Below, piece by piece: positions 54,167-63,283 of a stretch of 64,000 bases of DNA. Under the pieces are notes generated by a model. It was given only the letters and a program-made list of their open reading frames with translations. It did not search any database and was not told the origin of the DNA. The stretch's first letter is position 1. Every line of letters starts with the position of its first letter. Origin of the DNA: an uncultured Flavobacteriaceae bacterium (GTDB taxonomy: Bacteria > Bacteroidota > Bacteroidia > Flavobacteriales > Flavobacteriaceae); NCBI GenBank assembly GCA_913062575.1, contig CAJXVT010000005.1, positions 1-64,000 of the forward strand, read 5' to 3'. A program made the translations under genes and the position numbers.

Positions 54167-54880
54167 TTAGCTGAATTCATTTTGTTGCATCACCTCCAAA
54201 AAACTTTTTTTATAGCTTCTTCCAATCGGAATTTCTAAGCGGTCAATTTCTACATCATATGTAGTATATGCAGTTATTCTATCTAGTGCTACAATAAAAG
54301 ATTTATGGACTCTTAAGAACCGGCCTGACTGTAAATTCTTTTCAAAATTACCAATAGATTGTTTGGTTAGAATCTGTTTATCTTTCAACACAATTTTCAC
54401 ATAATCTTTCAGCCCTTCAACATATAAAATGTCATCTAAAAATAACTTTATGTTTTTTCTATCAGCTCTTACAATCATAAATTGTTGCTGTTCTACCAAA
54501 GTATCTTTGTGAATTTGACTGCTTTTTTTATCAATAAACTTATCAATAGACTGCATAAAACGCTCAAAAGAAATGGGTTTTACCAAATAATCTAAAATAT
54601 TTAAATCAAACCCTTGAACAGCAAAGTTTCTATAGGCTGTTGTAATAATTATTTCGGGTTTATTCTTTAAGGATTTAATAAATTCTAAACCGTTAAAATC
54701 TGGCATTTCAATATCTATAAATAACAAATCTGCTTCTGTGTTTTTATACTGCACAAATGCTTCTATTGAATCTGTATAACTACCAACAACTTTAAAATTT
54801 TGGAGTTTTAATAAATGGTCTTCAATAACTTCTATAGCTAAAGGCTCGTCATCAACAATAAAACAGTTATAGGTTTTCAT
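54167..54880 (-). CDS. LytTR response regulator
   Basis: A 237-residue regulator with receiver domain (D10, D11, phospho-acceptor D56 in FIDIEMPD) and C-terminal LytTR domain from about residue 135. It overlaps the kinase gene upstream by 14 bases. Its targets are unknown; the nearest direct repeats suited to LytTR binding lie upstream of the kinase gene, suggesting autoregulation. The receiver resembles the regulator at 6436 and the two probably belong to the same lineage of LytS/LytTR systems. Confidence 0.9.
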   Translation of the reverse strand: MKTYNCFIVDDEPLAIEVIEDHLLKLQNFKVVGSYTDSIEAFVQYKNTEADLLFIDIEMPDFNGLEFIKSLKNKPEIIITTAYRNFAVQGFDLNILDYLVKPISFERFMQSIDKFIDKKSSQIHKDTLVEQQQFMIVRADRKNIKLFLDDILYVEGLKDYVKIVLKDKQILTKQSIGNFEKNLQSGRFLRVHKSFIVALDRITAYTTYDVEIDRLEIPIGRSYKKSFLEVMQQNEFS

Positions 54881-55910
54881 TTGTAAGGTTTAAAGACAAT
54901 CTGGTTTCATAAAAATACGCATTATCTTCAATTGTTAGTGAATATTGCTCTTTGTATAATAAATTTAAGCGTTTTTTAATGTTCTGCAAGCCAATACCTG
55001 TATGAGCTTTCTTTTTAGATTTTACAGATTTACTGTTTTTTACAAAAAAGTGAATTCCGTTTTCAAATGATCGAATACTAATAGTTATCCAAAAAACTCC
55101 TTCCTCATTTTTACCACCATGTTTAAAACAGTTCTCTACAAATGGTAATAATAGTAATGGAGCTGTTTTGATAGTGTCACTAAAAGTATCAACTTGTAAA
55201 TCTAGTTGCAAGTGTTTATCGTATCGAAGCTTCTCTAGTGCAATATAATTGCTAACCAATTGTATTTCTTGATTAAAAGGTACTTCTTTCTCACCGGTTT
55301 GATACACCAAGTATTCTAGTAAATGTGATAGTTTTAAAATTCCTTCTGTGGTTTTATCAGATTTTTTTAAAGACAAGCTATAGATATTATTCAATGTATT
55401 GAATAAGAAATGTGGATGCAACTGTTTTTTTAACAACTCAACATTTAAAGACTGTTTTTCTTGAACCAATTTTTCATTAATGATTCGCTGTTGCCTCCAG
55501 TCTGTAATGATATGAATACAAACAATCAAGCCTATTACTGAATAATCTCTAGTCACATTTTTCAATACCTTTCCTATTGGCATTTCATACATACGACCAC
55601 TATTTAAATAATTCACTGTTTCTAACCATTGTACTCTTCCAAAAAGGATGACTACTCCAATTGCAATGATGATTACAATAAATAAGAACATTCTATTCTT
55701 ACGTAATACTTTTGGAATTGCGTAGCCAATTAGAAAGTAAGCTGGCAATAGTAACAAAGGAAGTGACAATAAGATAGCACGAATCATATTTCTGTGCTCT
55801 ACTCCATCTAAATGAGGTAGATTAACAGCATATTCTGAAGTAATATATAGTACCCAAAACAGCACATGATAAAAAAGCTGTTGTAAGTTGTTTTTTGAAA
55901 GAGGGCTCAT
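54867..55910 (-). CDS. LytS-type sensor histidine kinase
   Basis: A 347-residue sensor with four transmembrane segments (about 12-30, 44-66, 76-96 and 120-140) and a His_kinase domain with H167 in PHFLFNTL and NCFKHGGKNE. Its gene overlaps the response regulator gene. It lacks an extracellular domain, so it probably senses membrane state or an intramembrane ligand. The gene is divergent from a secreted GldM-like protein gene, with a direct-repeat pair 47-82 bases upstream. Confidence 0.88.
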   Translation of the reverse strand: MSPLSKNNLQQLFYHVLFWVLYITSEYAVNLPHLDGVEHRNMIRAILLSLPLLLLPAYFLIGYAIPKVLRKNRMFLFIVIIIAIGVVILFGRVQWLETVNYLNSGRMYEMPIGKVLKNVTRDYSVIGLIVCIHIITDWRQQRIINEKLVQEKQSLNVELLKKQLHPHFLFNTLNNIYSLSLKKSDKTTEGILKLSHLLEYLVYQTGEKEVPFNQEIQLVSNYIALEKLRYDKHLQLDLQVDTFSDTIKTAPLLLLPFVENCFKHGGKNEEGVFWITISIRSFENGIHFFVKNSKSVKSKKKAHTGIGLQNIKKRLNLLYKEQYSLTIEDNAYFYETRLSLNLTNENL

Positions 55911-55956
55911 TTATTTTTTCTTTTAGTAAATATCTATAAAAATATATGGAACTCAA

Positions 55957-55992
55957 AACTTTGTAGAGCAACAGTAACTTTGAGTAGAGCAA
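55957..55992. promoter_or_regulatory. Direct repeat upstream of LytS gene
   Basis: AACTTTG-TAGAGCAA (55957-55971) and AACTTTG-AG-TAGAGCAA (55976-55992), a period of 19-21 bases, the geometry of LytTR operators. Each includes a sequence one base off the reverse complement of the general LytTR half-site (CAAAACTTT and AGTAACTTT). They lie between the LytS gene and the secreted GldM-like gene, so either could be the target. Confidence 0.5.
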
Positions 55993-56097
55993 TAACATCT
56001 AAACCGCTATTTAACAAGTTATACAAGCGCTGTACAACGTTGCTATACAGAATTGTACCGTTTGTCTACTTTTCAAAAATCGCATGTATTAATTGAA

Positions 56098-56105
56098 TAG
56101 TTTTG
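56098..56105 (+). promoter_or_regulatory. -7 element of GldM-like gene
   Basis: TAGTTTTG, a perfect TAnnTTTG match 30 bases before the start codon at 56136. A -33 element at the proper distance is not evident. Confidence 0.45.
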
Positions 56106-56135
56106 AAATCTATTGTTTAACTTAAATTTTATATT

Positions 56136-56564
56136 ATGAAAAAACACATTGTATTATTCGGTCTTATTGCGGTTTTATTTTTAGTAGCTTTTACTACAAA
56201 TAAAGAAGAACAAAACAGCACAGTAATAGAAAACGCAACTGTAACAATTGGTGGCGCCTATTTAACATTTGCAGGAGAATTTGGTGGAGAAATCACTCTC
56301 AAAAAAATGAGTGCAACTAATAAATTAGGAGTTGCTGGTTGTGCTACTGGTTCTTTGATTACAAAGTTTACCGTAAAAATTAAGCGCCAACATAAAAGAG
56401 TTCAAACGATTAAAGGAACTTCTTACCTATTGAATAAACAGTTAAAATCTGTATTGAAAGAGTTAGAAATTGGTGATACTTTTGAATTTATTAAGGTGAG
56501 AGCTCAACTTCCAACTGGAGGAAATGTTGATGTTGTCTGTAGAAAATTTAGGGTAATCCCATAA
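56136..56564 (+). CDS. Small secreted protein, GldM-like domain
   Basis: A 142-residue protein with an N-terminal hydrophobic signal (about 4-20) and a beta-rich domain. The phrases ATVTIGGAYLTFAGEFGG and FTVKIKRQ, together with LKELEIGDTFEFIKVRA, look like the C-terminal domain of GldM, the type IX secretion/gliding protein, but as a separate, single-domain protein. This is an impression from pattern only. The lipobox is absent. It is divergent from a LytS/LytTR system and may be its target. Confidence 0.5.
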   Translation: MKKHIVLFGLIAVLFLVAFTTNKEEQNSTVIENATVTIGGAYLTFAGEFGGEITLKKMSATNKLGVAGCATGSLITKFTVKIKRQHKRVQTIKGTSYLLNKQLKSVLKELEIGDTFEFIKVRAQLPTGGNVDVVCRKFRVIP

Positions 56565-56584
56565 TCTTCACTTCAGAAAAAATA

Positions 56585-56613
56585 AAACCCGATGAATCAT
56601 TTTCATCGGGTTT
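56585..56613. terminator. Bidirectional terminator
   Basis: AAACCCGATGAA (56585-56596) pairs with TTCATCGGGTTT (56602-56613) around a five-base loop. It lies between two convergent genes. Short T- or A-runs flank both sides, so it can serve both. Confidence 0.85.
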
Positions 56614-56635
56614 AAAATCTCTATATAAGTTAAAT

Positions 56636-58102
56636 CTATTTTTCGTCTAAATTTGGCAATGTAAAGTGAGAGAAAATGCTTGTCTTTTCCATCATTTGCT
56701 CTATTTCGTCTGACTTTCTAGGAGCATCGGCAGATAAATTTACGGGACCATTCTTAGTTACTAAAATATCGTCTTCAATTCTAACGGCAATTCCCCACCA
56801 TTTCTTGTCACATTTACTTCCTTCTGGAATGTAAATTCCTGGTTCCATACTTAACACCATGTTTTCAGCAAACGTAGTATAATTCCCTGGGTCATGTACA
56901 TCTAAACCAATATGATGACTTGTTCCATGAGCCCAATACATGTGTCTTTCATCAACAGATTTAATGATTCCTAATTTCACCAAACCTTCGTTTACAATTT
57001 TACGAGCAGTTTGACCTGGAGTTCTAATTTTTCCTCCAATAACATACTGTGCGATTCCGGCTTCTTGTGCTTTATACACCAAATCGTAAATCTGTTTTTG
57101 TTCTTTTGTGAATTTTCCATTTGCAGGAATTGTACGTGTAACATCGGCAGTATAACCACGATATTCAGCTCCTAAATCCATTAAAACTAATTCTTTTCCT
57201 AATTTCATTTTATTGTTTTCTACATAATGTAAAATACAACCATTATTTCCAGCTCCTACAATAGAAGGATATCCTTCATATTCTGCACCATATTTCTTAT
57301 ACACAAACTCATGTACTCCTTGTACTTCAGTTTCTGACATTCCTGGATGCATTGCTTTCATAATTTCTACTTGTCCCATTGCAGAAATACGAACCGCTTT
57401 TTTCAATAACTTAAGCTCTTCTTTAGTCTTCACTTCTCTTAAAGAAGCCATCAAACCACGAACTGCTCTTATATCAATATTAGAAGCTATCTTAATGTTA
57501 TTGTCTGAAACAGGAATTTTATCTGTACTTGTTTTGTAAGAAACTTTTTCTTTAAACTGCTGTATCAAGCTATATAAATCTGCCTTATCTCTTTTATTGT
57601 CTCTAACATCATTATTAAAATCTGTAAAGATTATTTTATCAAACTTTGTGAAGTCAATAGATAAGTTTACAAACTCTTCTCCATTAAAAACGTTTTTAAA
57701 TCCTAATTCTTTTTGAGCACCTTCTACCCCAAGTCTATAACCATTCCACATTTCTGCTCTAGCATCTTTCTTTTGAAGATAAAACAGTTCTTTATAATCC
57801 CCTTTCTCTGAAGACTGATTTTCTGAGAAAATTAAAATAACGGCATTTGGTTCTTTATACCCTGTTAAATAATAGAAGTTTGGATCTTGATGATATACAT
57901 AATCTACATCATTTGCTCTATTTCTAGATGCATTTGCAAAGAATACAGCAACTGAATTTTTTGGCATTTTTGCTCTTAAGGCATCTCTTCTTTCTTTATG
58001 AAACTCTTTAGATAAGAAGTCTTTTGGCTGATCTTTTCCTTGAGAAAAGCTAACTGTAGCAGCAAATAAGAAGCATGCTAACACTATTTTTTTAGTAAAC
58101 AT
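56636..58102 (-). CDS. Xaa-Pro aminopeptidase, secreted
   Basis: A 488-residue M24 metallopeptidase with a signal peptide (to about residue 20, VSFSQG) and the N-terminal AMP_N domain. The C-terminal catalytic domain has the metal ligands: two aspartates in LMDLGAEYRGYTADVTRT, a histidine in TSHHIGLD, and glutamates in SMEPGIYI and RIEDDILV. It removes N-terminal residues before proline, here outside the cytoplasm. It has its own -7 element and shares the upstream region with gcvT. Confidence 0.9.
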   Translation of the reverse strand: MFTKKIVLACFLFAATVSFSQGKDQPKDFLSKEFHKERRDALRAKMPKNSVAVFFANASRNRANDVDYVYHQDPNFYYLTGYKEPNAVILIFSENQSSEKGDYKELFYLQKKDARAEMWNGYRLGVEGAQKELGFKNVFNGEEFVNLSIDFTKFDKIIFTDFNNDVRDNKRDKADLYSLIQQFKEKVSYKTSTDKIPVSDNNIKIASNIDIRAVRGLMASLREVKTKEELKLLKKAVRISAMGQVEIMKAMHPGMSETEVQGVHEFVYKKYGAEYEGYPSIVGAGNNGCILHYVENNKMKLGKELVLMDLGAEYRGYTADVTRTIPANGKFTKEQKQIYDLVYKAQEAGIAQYVIGGKIRTPGQTARKIVNEGLVKLGIIKSVDERHMYWAHGTSHHIGLDVHDPGNYTTFAENMVLSMEPGIYIPEGSKCDKKWWGIAVRIEDDILVTKNGPVNLSADAPRKSDEIEQMMEKTSIFSHFTLPNLDEK

Positions 58103-58129
58103 TTAAGTGTTTTTTTTAAAATTGAAAAC

Positions 58130-58137
58130 CAAATGTA
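58130..58137 (-). promoter_or_regulatory. -7 element of Xaa-Pro peptidase gene
   Basis: TACATTTG on the minus strand, 27 bases before the start codon. Perfect TAnnTTTG; no good -33. Confidence 0.45.
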
Positions 58138-58211
58138 CAGTTATTTAAAATATGCGGGTTAATATTAACAAAATATTAGGGAATAATTGCCCAATGATTA
58201 TTAATTAATCG

Positions 58212-58244
58212 TTGCAGGTAATTCTACATTTTTCAATACATTTG
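58212..58244 (+). promoter_or_regulatory. Promoter of gcvT
   Basis: TTG (58212-58214), a 22-base spacer and TACATTTG (58237-58244), followed by a 42-base leader to the gcvT ATG. Both elements match consensus. Confidence 0.6.
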
Positions 58245-58286
58245 AAAAAAAAAATACATAGAACAACTTAATAGATTTATACTACA

Positions 58287-59372
58287 ATGAAAAATACTGC
58301 ATTAACACACGTACACGAAGCTTTGGGTGCTAAGATTGTTCCTTTTGCTGGTTATAATATGCCTGTTTCTTATGAAGGAATTAATGCTGAACATGAAACC
58401 GTAAGAAAGGCTGTTGGAGTTTTTGATGTGAGTCATATGGGAGAGTTTTTAGTAGAAGGTGAGCATGCGTTGGCTTTAATTCAGAAAGTCACTTCTAATG
58501 ATGCTTCTAAATTAGCTATTGGAGATGCTCAATATAGCTGTTTCCCTAATGAAACAAACGGAATTGTAGATGATTTAATTTGTTACAGAATCAAAGAAAA
58601 CACCTATATGTTAGTAGTAAATGCTTCTAATATTGATAAAGATTGGAACTGGATTTCTAAATACAATGAAGAATTTGGAGCAGAATTAAGAAATGTTTCT
58701 GATGACTATTCTTTATTAGCTATTCAAGGACCAAAAGCTGTTGAAGCGATGCAAGCCTTAACTTCTGTAGATTTATCTACAATTAAGTTTTACTCTTTCC
58801 AAGTTGCTGATTTTGCTGGTATGGATAATGTAATTGTTTCTGCAACTGGGTATACTGGTTCTGGAGGATTTGAAGTATATGTAAAAAATGAAGATGCTGA
58901 AGCACTTTGGAATAAGGTTTTTGAAGCTGGTGCAGCATTCGGAATTAAACCAATTGGGTTAGCAGCTAGAGATACTTTACGTTTAGAAATGGGATATTGC
59001 TTATATGGTAATGATATTAACGATACTACGTCTCCTATTGAAGCTGGCTTAGGCTGGATTACTAAATTTTCAAAAGAATTTGTGAATTCTGATAATTTAT
59101 TGGCGCAGAAAGAAAACGGAATTACACGCAGGTTGGTTGCTTTTGAATTGACAGAACGCGGAATACCAAGACAAGGATATGATATTATAGATGCTGAAGG
59201 AAACGTTATTGGGGCAGTTACTTCTGGTACAATGAGTCCGTCTTTAGGAAAAGGAATTGGAATGGGCTATGTAAATAGACCTCATACAAAAAGAGATACA
59301 GAGATCTTTATTCAAGTGCGTAAAAAAGCAATTCCTGCTGTGGTAGTGAAGTTGCCTTTTTATAAAGGATAA
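58287..59372 (+). CDS. gcvT: Aminomethyltransferase (glycine cleavage T)
   Basis: A 361-residue T protein of the glycine cleavage system, which moves the aminomethyl carbon from lipoyl-H protein to tetrahydrofolate. MPVSYEG near the start, the catalytic aspartate region of FDVSHMGEF, and the C-terminal PRQGYDI and [16 protein letters not shown] match GcvT. No H or P protein is next to it, which is usual in many Bacteroidota. It is single and followed by a terminator. Confidence 0.94.
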   Translation: MKNTALTHVHEALGAKIVPFAGYNMPVSYEGINAEHETVRKAVGVFDVSHMGEFLVEGEHALALIQKVTSNDASKLAIGDAQYSCFPNETNGIVDDLICYRIKENTYMLVVNASNIDKDWNWISKYNEEFGAELRNVSDDYSLLAIQGPKAVEAMQALTSVDLSTIKFYSFQVADFAGMDNVIVSATGYTGSGGFEVYVKNEDAEALWNKVFEAGAAFGIKPIGLAARDTLRLEMGYCLYGNDINDTTSPIEAGLGWITKFSKEFVNSDNLLAQKENGITRRLVAFELTERGIPRQGYDIIDAEGNVIGAVTSGTMSPSLGKGIGMGYVNRPHTKRDTEIFIQVRKKAIPAVVVKLPFYKG

Positions 59373-59393
59373 GATCTATTAATACTAATAAAA

Positions 59394-59419
59394 AAAGAGG
59401 GAGTTTTCACTTCCTCTTT
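59394..59419 (+). terminator. Terminator of gcvT
   Basis: AAAGAGGGAGT (59394-59404) pairs with ACTTCCTCTTT (59409-59419), with one mismatch and a TTTC loop, and is followed by T6. It lies 22 bases after the gcvT stop. Confidence 0.82.
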
Positions 59420-59476
59420 TTTTTTCTCTTTACTATATCAGCGTAGCTGTCTTTTATCTCTTATCAAAAAAAGAGA

Positions 59477-60664
59477 TTATTTTCTGAATTTATTTCTGCG
59501 GATCATTCTTTTTAGACTTTTCTTCAAGTCGTTTACAGCATCATAGACCATTTGTTCGTTTGTTGGAAACTGAATTCCTCTTCGCTTAATCATGTCTTTA
59601 AACTTTCCTGTTAAAGCTCTTTTGTCTCCTCTGTAGTTTGCATATACATGTTCAAATACATAACCGCTTCTTACAGGAAAAGATTTTAATAATTGTTGGG
59701 TGTTAAAGTTTACATATCTAACCTGACCTACTACTTCAGCAGATTTGTATTGTATAAACTGATTTAGTCTACAACGAACATTAATCATATTATCAACTTT
59801 TACTTTTTTTCCATTACTATCAACAACTTCTTTACCGTTTTTATCTACTTTATATTTCCAGCCGTCTTTTATCGTTCTTTCTTTTATAAATTCTTTTTCT
59901 TTTATACGTTCTGGTGTTATTCGGATACTTTTCAGTGTAAGTTCTAGCCCAAAATCGTATCTAGTGTTTTTATCTGATTTACTGTGATATACAGTCCATA
60001 AATCATCAAAACCATAGGTGTCAAAGTCTAATAAGTCTCTTGCCAATTGCTTCGGAATGATTTTTCTTGTTCTATTTTTCATAGAAACCAATACATAATC
60101 GGTTCCTTTAGCGTGGGCCTCTTGAATTAAATTTCTTGTGTCTTTATAATTAGGGCTTAACTTCTCTATAAAAGTTAAGTCGTCAAATATTCTTCTGAAC
60201 TCTAATTTATTTGCGGTAGTAATCGTAGCAGTTGCAGTTGCATATAACAGTTTTGTCAATTCATTTTTAGAAGCAATAATCTCTGAAGTATAGTTTTTAA
60301 AATCAAATCGAGCTTCTAACCCACTATTTGCATTTCGTAACGGCAATAGAGGTTTGATCATTTCTTGTCTATTATCCAATCTTAAATAGATATTGTAAAT
60401 ATCTTCGATGGATGCTGCATTTCCATCTCTCTTCAAGAAATCTATCCTTGCCAAATCTCGTTGGGTTGCTTTTCTAAAGGTTTGTTCCAACATCGGAATA
60501 TAAGGTTGGTTTCCTTTTCTAGTTTTACTCTTTCTAAGGTTTTCTACCGCTAGGTTGATTGCTGTATCATAATCTCCAGAGTTGATTGCCTTTTGAGTAG
60601 TTTTTACACTGCTACAAGCTGATATTAACAAAAAAAGTAAAGCGTAAAAAGTAATTTTTTTCAT
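59477..60664 (-). CDS. Hypothetical lipoprotein, helical repeats
   Basis: A 395-residue lipoprotein (lipobox ISAC, C17). The N-terminal third contains helical hairpins like TPR (KAINSGDYDTAINLAVENLRKSKTRKGN), and a basic, beta-rich C-terminus follows (KEFIKERTIKDGWKYKVDKNG). I do not recognise a named family, though similar proteins are widespread in Flavobacteriia. Single gene. It could be a periplasmic scaffold protein; catalytic residues are not evident. Confidence 0.6.
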   Translation of the reverse strand: MKKITFYALLFLLISACSSVKTTQKAINSGDYDTAINLAVENLRKSKTRKGNQPYIPMLEQTFRKATQRDLARIDFLKRDGNAASIEDIYNIYLRLDNRQEMIKPLLPLRNANSGLEARFDFKNYTSEIIASKNELTKLLYATATATITTANKLEFRRIFDDLTFIEKLSPNYKDTRNLIQEAHAKGTDYVLVSMKNRTRKIIPKQLARDLLDFDTYGFDDLWTVYHSKSDKNTRYDFGLELTLKSIRITPERIKEKEFIKERTIKDGWKYKVDKNGKEVVDSNGKKVKVDNMINVRCRLNQFIQYKSAEVVGQVRYVNFNTQQLLKSFPVRSGYVFEHVYANYRGDKRALTGKFKDMIKRRGIQFPTNEQMVYDAVNDLKKSLKRMIRRNKFRK

Positions 60665-60760
60665 AATGGTATAATTTATAGCAAATCTTATTTACAATTA
60701 AAGTGCCATAGTTGTTGGTTGAGACAAATTAAGTGGGAAATGTTAAATTTTGCTGCAAAT

Positions 60761-61294
60761 TTAGAACAATTCTGGCTTCTTGCCTAAAACATCTTTATAG
60801 AAAGATGTAAAGTATTCAAAATCTTTTTCTTTATCATCAGTTGTATAATAAGGTTCAGAAATTTTTACTTCCTTTTTGCCAAAATCCAACGTAGCCATAA
60901 CAACAGGTACATTTGCTCCTTTGGCGATGTAATAAAAGCCAGTCTTCCATTTCTCAACTTTCTTTCTGGTTCCTTCTGGAGATAAAGCCAATATAAATTC
61001 ATCTCTTTCTTTGAAAACGTCTACAATAGCGTCTACCAAATTATTGTTCTTAGTTCTATCAACTGGAGTTCCCCCTAGGCTTTTAAAGATAAATCCAAAT
61101 GGTCCTTTAAATAGCGAATCTTTACCAATAAAATTGATTCTAACCCCAGAGGTATTACGTGCTAAAATTCCGATTGGAAAATCCTGCCAACTTGTGTGTG
61201 GTGCCGCTATTACAACATATTTTTTAATGTCTTTCGGGAAATCGTTCACCAATTTCCAGCCCATTAAATGCTTAAATATAAATTTTGAAATCAT
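60761..61294 (-). CDS. PlsC-type acyltransferase
   Basis: A 177-residue 1-acyl-glycerol-phosphate-type acyltransferase. The HX4D motif (H33, D38 in HTSWQD) and the EGTR motif in SPEGTRKKVEKW are both present. It is short, without the N-terminal membrane helices of larger PlsC proteins, and probably acylates lysophospholipids or glycolipids in the cytoplasmic membrane. It is separated from the neighbouring lipoprotein gene by about 95 bases and may be single. Confidence 0.85.
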   Translation of the reverse strand: MISKFIFKHLMGWKLVNDFPKDIKKYVVIAAPHTSWQDFPIGILARNTSGVRINFIGKDSLFKGPFGFIFKSLGGTPVDRTKNNNLVDAIVDVFKERDEFILALSPEGTRKKVEKWKTGFYYIAKGANVPVVMATLDFGKKEVKISEPYYTTDDKEKDFEYFTSFYKDVLGKKPELF

Positions 61295-61425
61295 TTTTAA
61301 AAATTATACTCAATGATACGGATTTCCTCATTAAAAACAAATCATTTTGTAGTATCTTGCTGTATATTATGATAAATTATAAACGCTTCGTTTACAATTA
61401 TAAAGAATAAATTTTTTTAAAAAAT

Positions 61426-62742
61426 ATGGAAATTATCACTCAAGCCTTTATATTATTAGTTGGTTCTGCAATAGGTTTCTTTGTTGGAAAACACTTTTCT
61501 AAACTAAAATTTGAAAAAGAAGCATCTACTTTAGAAGAAAGACAACGTTTAGCAATTGAACAAAAAACGGAGTTAGAGAATAAGCTACTCAATGCTTCTG
61601 ATGAAAAAGAAGACATCAGAAAAGAGAAAGAGTTGTTGGTTATTGAAAACACCAAGTATGCATCTGAATTAGAGAACTTAAAAGAGAAACTTACAGAAAA
61701 CAAGCAAGAAGTAGAAAAATTACAAGAGAAGTTTACCAAAGAATTTGAAAATTTAGCCAATAAAATACTGGAAGAAAAGTCGACCAAGTTTACTGCACAG
61801 AATAAAGAAAACATGCAAACGATTTTAAATCCACTGCAAGAGAAAATCAAATTATTTGAAGATAAAGTTGATAAAACTCATAAAGAAAGTATTGATTATC
61901 ACGCTGCTTTACGTCAACAAATCTTAGGTTTAAAAGAGATGAACTTACAAATGAGTAAGGAAACCATCAACCTAACAAAAGCCTTAAAAGGCGATAGTAA
62001 GACGCAAGGAAACTGGGGCGAATTAGTGTTAGAGCGAGTTCTTGAAAAATCTGGTTTAGAGAAAGATAGAGAGTATCATGTGCAGCAAAGCTTCACTACA
62101 GAAGAAGGTGCAAGAGTGTTACCAGATGTAGTGATTAATTTGCCTGACAATAAGAAAATGATTGTCGATTCGAAAGTTTCATTAACTGCCTATGAGCAAT
62201 TTGTAAACTCAGAAGATGAAAAGGAAAAAGAGCGTTTCTTAAAAGAACATGTTGCTTCTTTAAAACGACATGTAGATCAATTGAGTGCTAAAAAATATGA
62301 AGACTTATACAAAATTGATTCTCCAGATTTTGTACTATTATTTGTACCAATTGAACCAGCATTTGCCATTGCTTTAAATTCTGATAACACCTTATATAAT
62401 AAGGCTTTTGAGAAAAACATTGTAATCGTTACTCCTACAACATTATTAGCTACGCTTAGAACTATTGATTCTATGTGGAATAATGAGAAACAACAACGTA
62501 ATGCAATAGAAATTGCTAGACAGGCTGGTGCTTTGTATGATAAGTTTGATGGATTGTTAGCTGACTTAATCGGAATTGGTAAAAAAATTGATGCTTCTAA
62601 AGCAGATTATAATGCTGCTATGAACAAATTAGTTGATGGAAAAGGAAACCTAATTACTAGTGTAGAAAAAATCAAGAAATTAGGTGCTAAAGCAAAGAAA
62701 TCTTTACCAGAAGCCATTATAAAACGTGCAGAAGATGAGTAA
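61426..62742 (+). CDS. rmuC: RmuC family DNA recombination protein
   Basis: A 438-residue protein of the RmuC family, thought to limit DNA rearrangement at inverted repeats. An N-terminal membrane anchor (residues 4-20) is followed by a long coiled coil (about 28-115, rich in Glu/Lys/Leu) and the RmuC domain (about 130-400, with GNWGELVLERVLEKSGL and DSKVSLTAYEQFV). It overlaps the next gene by 8 bases. Confidence 0.9.
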   Translation: MEIITQAFILLVGSAIGFFVGKHFSKLKFEKEASTLEERQRLAIEQKTELENKLLNASDEKEDIRKEKELLVIENTKYASELENLKEKLTENKQEVEKLQEKFTKEFENLANKILEEKSTKFTAQNKENMQTILNPLQEKIKLFEDKVDKTHKESIDYHAALRQQILGLKEMNLQMSKETINLTKALKGDSKTQGNWGELVLERVLEKSGLEKDREYHVQQSFTTEEGARVLPDVVINLPDNKKMIVDSKVSLTAYEQFVNSEDEKEKERFLKEHVASLKRHVDQLSAKKYEDLYKIDSPDFVLLFVPIEPAFAIALNSDNTLYNKAFEKNIVIVTPTTLLATLRTIDSMWNNEKQQRNAIEIARQAGALYDKFDGLLADLIGIGKKIDASKADYNAAMNKLVDGKGNLITSVEKIKKLGAKAKKSLPEAIIKRAEDE

Positions 62743-63280
62743 ATCATTTAAAAAAGCCAAAGACTCACACATCACAATTTCTGAGTTAATGTTACCTTCT
62801 CATTCTAATTTTAGTGGTAAGATTCATGGTGGGTATATTTTAAATTTAATGGATCAAATTGCTTTTGCTTGTGCTTCTAAACATTCTAGGAATTACTGTG
62901 TTACTGCATCTGTAAATAAAGTCAATTTTTTAAACCCTATTGATGTTGGAAACCTTGTTACTTTAAAAGCTTCAGTAAACTACACAGGCAAAACCTCTAT
63001 GGTTATTGGTGTTCGAGTGGAATCTGAAAATATTCAAACAGGAGAAATCAAACATTGTAATTCTTCTTACTTTACAATGGTTGCAAAGAATGAACTAGGG
63101 AACAATGCGCTGGTTCCTGGTTTAATTTTGGATACCGAAGATAGTATTAGACGTTTTTCTAGAAGTATTCAGCAACAACAAGAAGCAAGAAGTAGATCAA
63201 ATTCATTTAAACGATCTGAATTCAAAATCAAAGATTACTTACAACTACTAGATAATCATAACGCAAAGGTTGAATTTTAA
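62735..63280 (+). CDS. Acyl-CoA thioesterase (hotdog fold)
   Basis: A 181-residue hotdog-fold thioesterase of the YciA/BACH-type group. The segment GKIHGGYILNLMDQIA (with the conserved HGG) and the RVESENIQTG strand are typical. It hydrolyses acyl-CoA; chain length is not predictable. The start ATG at 62735 is preferred over a GTG at 62726; it overlaps the RmuC stop by 8 bases. The C-terminus carries a basic, serine-rich extension (SRSIQQQQEARSRSNSFKRS), unusual for the family. Confidence 0.85.
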   Translation: MSKSFKKAKDSHITISELMLPSHSNFSGKIHGGYILNLMDQIAFACASKHSRNYCVTASVNKVNFLNPIDVGNLVTLKASVNYTGKTSMVIGVRVESENIQTGEIKHCNSSYFTMVAKNELGNNALVPGLILDTEDSIRRFSRSIQQQQEARSRSNSFKRSEFKIKDYLQLLDNHNAKVEF

Positions 63281-63283
63281 AGC

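Noticed and set aside
61440-61850. 136-codon minus-strand frame over the coiled coil of rmuC
   Set aside because: Serine/phenylalanine-rich composition is the antisense of a Glu/Lys-rich coiled coil.
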